A stretch of DNA of 21,047 nt from positions 1-21,047 of the IMG/VR virus record IMGVR_UViG_3300035199_000179, one strand, 5' to 3'. Below the pieces are notes generated by a model. The model searched no databases. It was not told the origin of the DNA and saw only the letters and a list, made by a program, of their open reading frames with translations. A program made the position numbers and the translations under genes. Position 1 is the stretch's first letter. Each line of letters starts with the position of its first letter. This document shows positions 8,287 through 14,535 of this stretch, piece by piece. Source of the stretch: a virus.

Positions 8287-10023
8287 TCAACCCATGTCTA
8301 AGCCAGCAGCAAATCCGTACCATATTGTTCCTCCATCTATGGTAGTGAAGGTCAGGATATCCACACCACTACTCGTCAAAGATGGCGCGGAGCCTCCCGC
8401 CCAGTCTACTGTCCCCGGCCAGTTTACAGTTTGTGATCCACCATTCGTTAGAAATAGCGTGAATGATCCAGCTATTCCGTTTGCCGGTGGATTAGTAAAC
8501 GTAAAAGTCTGCGCCCCAGTAGACACCGTAGCAGAAACTACATTGCCAGCGGTGAAATCAATTGCATCAGTTCCGCCTCCAGTATCACCCAGTGCATTGA
8601 GTGTTTCAGCATAGTCCTTAAATTTAGGTCTGCTAATTTCCTCATCCGCGCAAGCGATGCTTCCACCTAATGTCATATCACCGTTAACGTCCATTGATAT
8701 ACCGGCAGCAGTACCATGTGCTGCGCCACCGCCAATCTCTAGTTTATCAGTGCCATCATCTAGGCCAATACGAAAATCCTGTGCATTGCCATCAAAGATA
8801 ATATAAGTGTCTTCAGCAGTTGCATCACCAATTGTTACCTTTGGCTGATTAAACTTAGTCTCTGATCCATCACCGTTAATTGAGATCAGGGTATTGCTAC
8901 CAGCAGTCGTACCCGTACCGATAACCAGATCATCAGCGGAATCGTCTAATGAAATATGAAAGTCTAAAGCATTACCATCGAAAGCAAGCATAGTATCTTC
9001 TGCTGTAGCATCACCTATAGTCACTTTCGGCTGTGCGAATATTGTTTCTGTTCCATCGCCATTAATAGATACTAAGGTAGCTGTGCCAGCGGTAGTTCCT
9101 GTTCCAATTACTAAATCATCTGCTGAGTCATCAAGTGAAATGTGGAAGTCCAGCGCATTACCATCAAATGCCAGCATGGAGTCTTCTGTTCCACCATCCC
9201 CAATGGTTATAGTTGGCGTTGTTCCACCAACAACTATGTCACCATTGTCATCAATGGTAGTAGAACTATTCTGTAGTGTTTTACCACCAGTACCATCAAA
9301 TCTTGCGATAGCATTATCTGTCGCTGAACCAGGCCCACTAGCATCTCCGACTGAACTCTTACCATCAAGCAGATTGATTTCAGCAGCGGTGGATGTAACC
9401 AGTGTTCCACCAAGCTTCAATCCATTTGACGTATCATGGGAAGCAATATCAAAATCTATTGCCCCATCCGAAATGGTGACATCTCTGTCTGAGTTAATCG
9501 ATATTGCAGGGGTCGTGCCAACTGCTGAACCCAGCCCTATAACCAAATCATCAGCAGAGTCATCAAGACCAACGTAGTAGTCTTGGGCATTTCCGTCAAA
9601 GACAACCTTCTGATCCTCTGCCCCGCCATCACCTACTGTTAGGTTTCCGCCAACTATAAGATCGGTAGTAAATCTGCCAGTAGTATTGACATCAAGAGCG
9701 TATGAAGGGCTGGTATCACCAATCCCTACCATTTGATTTTTCAGTGTAATAACGGCACTGCCATCTAAATAGAAATCAGTCCTAGCATTACCTGCGCCAT
9801 TCTGTATCTGGAAATTTGAAGAGTTAGAGGCATTATTATCCATTTCAAATATCTGGTCGCCAGAAGAACTCTCAATCTCCACAGTGTTAGCAAAATTAAT
9901 TTTACTGGAATCAATTGCGGCATCAGATGCTACATCTGCATTAGCAATAGTGCCGTCAAGTATCATAGTAGTGGTTACTGTATCTGTACCACCGCCCTGT
10001 GTTGCTGCAAAATTATTTAACAT
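8287..10023 (-). CDS. Tail fibre protein, four shaft repeats (578 aa)
   Basis: Largest of three paralogous fibres. Residues 1-50 contain the GTIANADVASDAAIDSSKI pattern common in phage fibres. Residues 55-125 (EMDNNASNSSN, VGIGDTSPSYALDVN) match the 365-aa fibre. One shaft repeat lies at about 127-186. Residues 205-260 are a linker with STAAEINLLDG and DNAIARFDGTGGKTLQ. Residues 271-454 are three tandem repeats with an exact 62-residue period. Residues 455-578 are the shared C-terminal domain. The ATG at 10023 has a strong GAGGTGA site about 6 bases away and follows the adaptor gene by 11 bases. It is the first gene after the neck adaptor. Host binding is inferred from family resemblance. Confidence 0.9.
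   Translation of the reverse strand: MLNNFAATQGGGTDTVTTTMILDGTIANADVASDAAIDSSKINFANTVEIESSSGDQIFEMDNNASNSSNFQIQNGAGNARTDFYLDGSAVITLKNQMVGIGDTSPSYALDVNTTGRFTTDLIVGGNLTVGDGGAEDQKVVFDGNAQDYYVGLDDSADDLVIGLGSAVGTTPAISINSDRDVTISDGAIDFDIASHDTSNGLKLGGTLVTSTAAEINLLDGKSSVGDASGPGSATDNAIARFDGTGGKTLQNSSTTIDDNGDIVVGGTTPTITIGDGGTEDSMLAFDGNALDFHISLDDSADDLVIGTGTTAGTATLVSINGDGTETIFAQPKVTIGDATAEDTMLAFDGNALDFHISLDDSADDLVIGTGTTAGSNTLISINGDGSETKFNQPKVTIGDATAEDTYIIFDGNAQDFRIGLDDGTDKLEIGGGAAHGTAAGISMDVNGDMTLGGSIACADEEISRPKFKDYAETLNALGDTGGGTDAIDFTAGNVVSATVSTGAQTFTFTNPPANGIAGSFTLFLTNGGSQTVNWPGTVDWAGGSAPSLTSSGVDILTFTTIDGGTIWYGFAAGLDMG
8662..9213 (-). repeat. Three tandem 186-bp coding repeats in the large fibre
   Basis: Residues 271-454 of the 578-aa fibre are three units beginning TITIGDGG, KVTIGDAT and KVTIGDAT at residues 271, 333 and 395, so the period is exactly 62 codons. 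Units one and two share DGNALDFHISLDDSADDLVI. Unit three has drifted toward the form that precedes the C-terminal domain in all three fibres (FRIGLDDGTDKLEIG). At DNA level the units differ at many third positions, so they are not recent copies. Confidence 0.85.
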
Positions 10024-10034
10024 TATTATTCACC

Positions 10035-10664
10035 TCACGGATATCCGCCAGTATTCATAACCCTGAGTTGTGAGCCTGAGTGACGATCTTTATTATCTTG
10101 GTTTTGTATATCATCTACTGCTTTTTGGAAAGCAGCCAACCATAATGGAACTCTCTGATCATTCATTAAGAAAGGTTCTGCCTCTAATAAAGTTCCATAC
10201 AAATATACATCTGGGTTATTAGTCAGCATATCATTTGTTGTCGCTGAATCAGACAAAGCAGTAAACGTCTTATAGTAAAGCATTGATGTAGTATACACTG
10301 CATCTGGATTTGGACCCAGCCTTACATTATCTGCTATAATTGTAAACACTTGTGGTTTAGACTTCGCGCTTCCTGCCCACAATCTCGACATCATCTCTGG
10401 GGTAATATAAGATAATGGAGTTATAGGATCAGTAGACAAATGAAACTCTTTCATCTGCACAAACCCAGTAGGCAATGAATATTCCCTTGTTCCAGCAGCC
10501 GTAGAGATAGCCGTAGAGACAGTTTCCATGTCCCTAATCCTAAGATTACGATTAAACCTAGCCTCCGCCAGAGTGATAAACTCTGGTATGCGATCAGTTA
10601 GATCACTTCTGTCTAACCAATTTGCGGCTGCGGTCTTAAGCTGCGCGAAAGTCCCTATCGCCAT
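10035..10664 (-). CDS. SU10-type head-tail adaptor protein
   Basis: A 209-aa protein matching the SU10 adaptor family pattern. The start MAIGTFAQLKTAAANWLDRS is followed by IPEFITLAEARFNRNLRIRD, the central EYSLPTGFVQMKEFHL, a Y.TPEMM-type segment, and a helical end (GTLLEAEPFLMNDQRVPLWL then FQKAVDDIQN). These proteins form a ring under the portal and join head to tail, the job of T7 gp11 and P22 gp4. The ATG overlaps the preceding stop by one base (TGATG). Length is usual for the family. It is the last neck gene before the fibre cassette. Confidence 0.88.
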   Translation of the reverse strand: MAIGTFAQLKTAAANWLDRSDLTDRIPEFITLAEARFNRNLRIRDMETVSTAISTAAGTREYSLPTGFVQMKEFHLSTDPITPLSYITPEMMSRLWAGSAKSKPQVFTIIADNVRLGPNPDAVYTTSMLYYKTFTALSDSATTNDMLTNNPDVYLYGTLLEAEPFLMNDQRVPLWLAAFQKAVDDIQNQDNKDRHSGSQLRVMNTGGYP

Positions 10665-10972
10665 CAGACATGAACCAGTCGCATACTCACATTAGAACTA
10701 CCTACTCTCTGATGATGTAGGTACTGAGATACACCCTGCCCAGAGAACTTAGGCACGTTAATGAATGTAAGTCCAGCAGCAAGTTTCAGATCGTTAGCAG
10801 TGCTAACAGACGCGCTGGAAGATGAAGAGAAGTTAAAGTAAATCTCTCCGTCCGTATGGATACCTAGTATTTTAGCGGTACTAACATTCGTGGCAGCAGC
10901 AGATGAGCCAACTGTTACGACACTCTGCACATCCCATCGATTGAAACTACCGTCGTCGCTTTGTCTATACAT
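10664..10972 (-). CDS. Small virion-associated protein, unknown (102 aa)
   Basis: A 102-aa protein of Ser/Thr/Val-rich, probably beta-type sequence (VVTVGSSAAATNVSTAKILG, then YFNFSSSSSASV), with a more polar end (QGVSQYLHHQRVGSSNVS). It follows the 108-aa gene by 12 bases and overlaps the adaptor start. The ribosome site AAAGGG before the ATG at 10972 is weak. Its place between capsid and adaptor genes would fit a head-completion or decoration protein. No family is recognised. Confidence 0.75.
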   Translation of the reverse strand: MYRQSDDGSFNRWDVQSVVTVGSSAAATNVSTAKILGIHTDGEIYFNFSSSSSASVSTANDLKLAAGLTFINVPKFSGQGVSQYLHHQRVGSSNVSMRLVHV

Positions 10973-10984
10973 AATTTATACCCT

Positions 10985-11311
10985 TTAGATATTTGTTGGT
11001 GCTACTTTGAAATACTTATAGTCTGGATTATTAAGATAAGCAGCAAGAAGTTTAGAGTCTTTCTCAATGGCACCATTAGTATCCTGCATCCATTGATCCC
11101 AGATATTGATAGGTATGCTTGCAGCATGATGCCACTCGCCCCTTTTACCTATAGATAACTTATCACCATATTGGTTCATCTTCCTTTTGTTTTCATCAAC
11201 AATAGGCTGTGCATCCTGAACTGTATTCAGGGTAAACTTATCATCAGCCTCGTCATAATGAAAATCAGTTCTGCGCCAAGGCTCTGTATCTACGACTAAT
11301 CTTTTAGACAT
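10985..11311 (-). CDS. Conserved-looking phage protein, unknown (108 aa)
   Basis: A 108-aa polar protein without membrane segments or catalytic motifs. It has several aromatic and charged clusters (EPWRRTDFHYDEADDKF, GKRGEWHHAASIPINIWDQW) and ends in DYKYFKVAPTNI. Its start overlaps the end of the 59-aa gene by 8 bases, so the two are probably translated together. Small proteins of this look are seen between capsid and adaptor genes of related marine phages, but I cannot name the family. A structural or assembly role is inferred only from position. Confidence 0.78.
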   Translation of the reverse strand: MSKRLVVDTEPWRRTDFHYDEADDKFTLNTVQDAQPIVDENKRKMNQYGDKLSIGKRGEWHHAASIPINIWDQWMQDTNGAIEKDSKLLAAYLNNPDYKYFKVAPTNI

Positions 11312-11483
11312 AGCCTATATTCCCCACCTTGGGCGCACCATCTTTAGGATCATTGTCAATATATGCCTTCCTTAACCAACCCATAGCATCAGTTGGTTCT
11401 TTAGGTTTTGCTGCTTTAGCAGTTGCCTTCTTTCCCTTTACCATCTTCTTGGCAATCGCTTTAAAATCAGAGTCAGTTTCCAT
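11304..11483 (-). CDS. Small Lys-rich protein, unknown (59 aa)
   Basis: Read directly from the bases: a 59-codon minus-strand gene from the ATG at 11483 to the TAA at 11306-11304. A GGAG ribosome site lies 8 bases before the ATG, inside the last codons of the oxygenase-like gene, whose TAG ends 2 bases before this start. The stop overlaps the next gene by 8 bases. Residues 8-28 are Lys/Ala-rich (FKAIAKKMVKGKKATAKAAK) and would form a basic helix. The rest (DAMGWLRKAYIDNDPKDGAP) is polar and ends in NIGYV. The exact fit between neighbours and the ribosome site support a real gene. Function is unknown. Confidence 0.8.
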   Translation of the reverse strand: METDSDFKAIAKKMVKGKKATAKAAKPKEPTDAMGWLRKAYIDNDPKDGAPKVGNIGYV

Positions 11484-11485
11484 TT

Positions 11486-12178
11486 CTATGCTCCGTTTTG
11501 ACTTAATACAATTCTGTCAGTTAATGTAAAATTTCCAGATACGCTTACACGCTCCTCGTCTACCCAGAATGGATGAACCATATGATCCAGGGTAGCAGGA
11601 AACATGAGGATTAGGTTATTCTGCGGGGTTACATTCCACATACTAACACTAAGTGGGCTGATTGATTCCCCATACTTAAATATTATATGTCCAGCATCTT
11701 GAACGTTAGACTTGGCTTGTTCAGTGAATATCTTCTCTGGCACATCCAGATATACAACAAAAGAAACAATGCCATGATGCTGATGAGGTGGGTTATGATC
11801 ATAACGTCTTTGAAAGTTTATCCATAGAGTGTCCAGATTAACCTCTAAGTCATCTTTCCCTGGTGCAAAGTTTACACGTCCACCATCATAATGGTACACC
11901 ATGAAATCAAACCACTGGAAAAGAATCTTAAGAAACTCAGGAAAAACCTTCACCATGTATTCGTTACCATAATCATACGAACCGCCGAAATACATATTAC
12001 CAGCTAATCTTTCATTATACTCATGATCTTTATTTCTGATTCTCCTTCCTTCCTCAAGTAGAGAATCTCTTAACTCATCAGAAATAAAATTCTGATATAT
12101 ACAAGGTCCGAATGGGAATACGACCTTGCCGCCATATTCGTCCTGAATATTAGGACAGTTAGTTTCTAATTCTTGCAT
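11486..12178 (-). CDS. 2-oxoglutarate/Fe(II) oxygenase-like protein
   Basis: A 230-aa protein resembling the phage 2OG-Fe(II) oxygenase family (the prolyl-4-hydroxylase-like set often annotated in marine phages). Visible are LDTLWINFQRRYDHNPPHQH (residues 115-134), in which His132, His134 and His135 cluster, then FVVYLDVP, and a distal FPATLDHMVHPFW with His199 and His202. A family-type Arg (Arg210) follows in ERVSVSGNFTL. Enzymes of this class hydroxylate proteins or nucleic acids using Fe(II), 2-oxoglutarate and oxygen. The exact metal ligands are not certain from sequence alone. It sits directly after the major capsid gene, an unusual place for an enzyme, and its start lacks an obvious ribosome site. 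Substrate is unknown; a virion protein is one possibility. Confidence 0.85.
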   Translation of the reverse strand: MQELETNCPNIQDEYGGKVVFPFGPCIYQNFISDELRDSLLEEGRRIRNKDHEYNERLAGNMYFGGSYDYGNEYMVKVFPEFLKILFQWFDFMVYHYDGGRVNFAPGKDDLEVNLDTLWINFQRRYDHNPPHQHHGIVSFVVYLDVPEKIFTEQAKSNVQDAGHIIFKYGESISPLSVSMWNVTPQNNLILMFPATLDHMVHPFWVDEERVSVSGNFTLTDRIVLSQNGA

Positions 12179-12183
12179 AAGGT

Positions 12184-12205
12184 GGGGGCGAGTTTCCCCG
12201 CCCCC
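12184..12205. other. GC-rich hairpin after the major capsid gene
   Basis: A perfect 7-bp inverted repeat (GGGGGCG and CGCCCCC, loop of 8) fills most of the 35-base gap between the capsid stop and the next ATG. No T-run follows in the direction of transcription, so it is not a standard intrinsic terminator. It could protect the capsid mRNA 3' end or dampen translation of the next gene, which starts 5 bases after it. Confidence 0.75.
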
Positions 12206-12213
12206 TATACTTA

Positions 12214-13182
12214 TTACGCCTTTGCGTCAGCAAGGATACCGCTAGACTTCTCGTTCTTGGCGACTAGGCCATACTCAGCAACCAAAAGCTGCTTATGAGC
12301 ATCACCAGTCTTCGCAAGTTCGACAGTCTGGAAAGGACGGAGCCAAGCAATGGCCCAAAAGTCCATATCCAAAAAGAACACGTGTTCCGTACTGTTCATA
12401 TTACGATCACTCAGGATTCTGAAAGTTCCAAAATCGCTGACGTAAACATCAACAGCGGCCACAACGTGAGCGGGAGCATCACCCTTCGTATTAGTCTGAA
12501 GAGATGATACTGACTGTGCTAGATCAGAGATCGCCTGTTTAATAGCAGACGGAGCCAAGATCAAGTCAGGACTACCACCAGCATCATAGCAGTCTTTAAT
12601 GACATTCTTAATGCCAGCTTCCGTGATGGAAGCAGTAGCAGTAGATTCAGTCATCGCAGTCGTGCCTGTTGCACCAGCAGCAGGTGAACCACTCGTGGGG
12701 TTCATGGATACATAGTTGGTAGCAAGCCATGCGGGAACACCAGCCGAGGCTCTAGCAGCGGTCGTGCTGCCAGCACTTCGAACAATGTTCTGAAGCAACA
12801 TGGATTCCATGTCCCTTTTCATGCGCTTGCCGTTTTTAGCCAATTGATAGGCTTGATGTTTGCCGTGACCGGCATAGTTCACTGCGTCGTCAGTGCCAGA
12901 AGTCTGGTTTACATACTGTGAAATCTGACAGTAATTTCCTAATCGCGTAGGAAGCACCCGTGCGGTGGCAGCAATGCTGTCATCGCCCTCAAGTTTACGG
13001 TTAGCCGCGCCAGCGGTAATCGTATCCACTTGCCATTCAAAGAAAGTATTTTCTGCTGTTTCTTTTGCACAACCTGACATGAAGGGTGTATCCATAGGAG
13101 CGATATTGTAAATCACGTCTGACAATTGTTCACGAATAGCAACGGAACTATAAGTCGTTGACGTATTTGTAGCAATAGCCAT
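12214..13182 (-). CDS. Major capsid protein, SU10 type (DUF5309-like)
   Basis: A 322-aa protein matching the SU10-type major capsid family, an HK97-fold shell protein. Visible are the start TYSSVAIREQLSDVIYNIAP, MDTPFMSGCAKETAENTFFEW, then RLGNYCQISQYVNQTSGTDD, the long spine-helix region KRMKRDMESMLLQNIV, and the C-terminal FGTFRILSDRNM, HVFFLDMDFWAIAWLRPF, AEYGLVAKNEKS. Length is normal for the family. It directly follows the scaffold gene, with the best ribosome site in the window (AAGGAGA about 6 bases before the ATG), which fits the highest-expressed virion protein. The region has a somewhat different base composition and fewer rare-looking codons than its neighbours, also consistent with high expression. 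Confidence 0.92.
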   Translation of the reverse strand: MAIATNTSTTYSSVAIREQLSDVIYNIAPMDTPFMSGCAKETAENTFFEWQVDTITAGAANRKLEGDDSIAATARVLPTRLGNYCQISQYVNQTSGTDDAVNYAGHGKHQAYQLAKNGKRMKRDMESMLLQNIVRSAGSTTAARASAGVPAWLATNYVSMNPTSGSPAAGATGTTAMTESTATASITEAGIKNVIKDCYDAGGSPDLILAPSAIKQAISDLAQSVSSLQTNTKGDAPAHVVAAVDVYVSDFGTFRILSDRNMNSTEHVFFLDMDFWAIAWLRPFQTVELAKTGDAHKQLLVAEYGLVAKNEKSSGILADAKA

Positions 13183-13188
13183 TTGTTA

Positions 13189-13195
13189 TCTCCTT
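13189..13195 (-). promoter_or_regulatory. Strong ribosome binding site of the capsid gene
   Basis: AAGGAGA lies six bases before the capsid ATG and directly after the scaffold stop. It is the strongest Shine-Dalgarno match among the virion genes I inspected here. Confidence 0.85.
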
Positions 13196-13196
13196 T

Positions 13197-14270
13197 TTAG
13201 GAATTAAATAAATCTTCCAGCAAAGAGGCTGCGTCATCGACGTTACCAGTTTGCCGTAAGCGTTTCATTTTTGCAGTATTTTTTGCTTTTACGCTATCAG
13301 ACTTTACAGTTCCTTTTCCACTTCTAGCAACCTTTGGCTTATTCTTTATCTTCTTCTGCTTTATGCTAGTAATTTTCTTCTGAGAATCTTCCCAGGCTTT
13401 TGCTTGCATTAAAACAAGAATAGAACGATGATCTACAAGTTGATTTAACTCTTCCTGTGTATAACCTTTAGATAAGGCAAAGTCTCGAATCTCACCAGCA
13501 ATTGCTTTCTGCTTCTCAGGCTCTGCCCACGCTGGTAGTATACTTACTAATTTAGCGTGTTCCTCCTGAATAGTTTGAGCGTATTGCTGCTTATATTCTT
13601 CTTCTTGCTTTGCGGATTCCTGTTGATAGTTCTGCTTTAGCTTATCAATATTGGTCTGGGCTTCACGGTATTCATCTCGCTTCGCAAGATAGTCCTCCAT
13701 GTTTTCAGTCTTAAGCCTTTCCCAGTCGGTGTTTTCATATTTCGCAAGCGATGACATATTTGTTTCTATCGCTGTTGAAAGCGCACCTATATACTGCTGT
13801 CGAGTCTCCTGAGTCTGGGCAATTTCATTCTGGTAGAACTGTGCTGCCTGATCTAACTGCTTTCGGTACTCACTCAACTCTTGTGTTTTTTTCGTATAAT
13901 CTGATTGCCGAGAATATCCTTTTGCAAGTTCTTCAGCGGTAACCTCATGATCTTCTCCGTTTATTCTAACGGTAAAGAGTTCTGGTTCGCTGTCCTCCTC
14001 CTCAGATACTTCCTCTTCATCAGATTCTTCTGAAACGTCTTCCTCTTCAGATTCTTCCTCTTCAGATTCAACTTCTTCAGTTTCCTCTTCCGGTAATTCG
14101 TCTTGAGTTTCCTCAGTAGACTCTTCACTTTCTTCAGGTTTGGCTTCCTCTTCTTTTGGTGTCTCCTCTTCAGGTTCCAATAATCCAAGGATTGCCGTTT
14201 GCGCTTCCCATAAACTTCCAGGTTGCGACGGGTCTTCGTGTGCTTGCGGGGCTTGTTGCTTGTCCGCCAT
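13197..14270 (-). CDS. Capsid scaffolding protein
   Basis: A 357-aa protein with the usual scaffold layout. The N-terminus is followed by a very acidic tract (residues 32-97, almost all Glu, Asp, Ser), then the conserved block FTVRINGEDHEVTAEELAKG with SRQSDYTKKTQELSEYR at about 99-136. A long Gln/Glu/Lys helix covers about 130-245, and the C-terminus is basic and Lys-rich (KKITSIKQKKIKNKPK) followed by a short helix (DDAASLLEDLFNS). The block plus coiled coil is typical of scaffolds in phages with SU10- or T7-type capsids. The basic end would bind the inside of the capsid shell, as in P22. It lies immediately before the capsid gene, the standard position. It probably leaves the prohead before packaging. 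Confidence 0.9.
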   Translation of the reverse strand: MADKQQAPQAHEDPSQPGSLWEAQTAILGLLEPEEETPKEEEAKPEESEESTEETQDELPEEETEEVESEEEESEEEDVSEESDEEEVSEEEDSEPELFTVRINGEDHEVTAEELAKGYSRQSDYTKKTQELSEYRKQLDQAAQFYQNEIAQTQETRQQYIGALSTAIETNMSSLAKYENTDWERLKTENMEDYLAKRDEYREAQTNIDKLKQNYQQESAKQEEEYKQQYAQTIQEEHAKLVSILPAWAEPEKQKAIAGEIRDFALSKGYTQEELNQLVDHRSILVLMQAKAWEDSQKKITSIKQKKIKNKPKVARSGKGTVKSDSVKAKNTAKMKRLRQTGNVDDAASLLEDLFNS

Positions 14271-14286
14271 AATTAAATTCCTCTTA

Positions 14287-14535
14287 TCAGATGAATGGGT
14301 GTTGCTGTGACATAACCTTGTTCATGTGTCCTGTTTCAACTATAGACTTTATATGACCATTAAGCTTGTCAAGCAGTCGCATCGCAAGCCAGATTGATTC
14401 TCTGGCTTCCAACTCTGATGAACCGCTGGCGTTCCAGCGATCCATTAAATCTTGTTTTAGTACATCAAATGCTTCGTTAAATAGTGGGTTACTTAAAAGG
14501 CTTTTTGCTCTCTCTTCTCTATGATCGTCGCTCAT
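14287..14535 (-). CDS. Small helical protein between portal and scaffold (82 aa)
   Basis: An 82-aa mostly helical protein (EERAKSLLSNPLFNEAFDVL, WNASGSSELEARESIWLAMR, LLDKLNGHIKSIVETGHMN). Its ATG overlaps the portal stop as ATGA. Genes of this size and look lie between portal and scaffold in many podovirus-like genomes, where they are left unnamed. It may assist portal or procapsid assembly, but this is inferred from position only. Confidence 0.82.
   Translation of the reverse strand: MSDDHREERAKSLLSNPLFNEAFDVLKQDLMDRWNASGSSELEARESIWLAMRLLDKLNGHIKSIVETGHMNKVMSQQHPFI

Noticed and set aside
9083-9577. 164-codon plus-strand frame opposite the large fibre
   Set aside because: Shadow of the repetitive fibre gene; Ser/Pro/Val-rich with the same periodicity as the opposite strand.
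13961-14188. 75-codon Lys/Arg-rich minus-strand frame inside the scaffold gene
   Set aside because: Frame shift reading of the Glu-rich tract (GAA/GAG read as AAG/AGA); no independent start signal.
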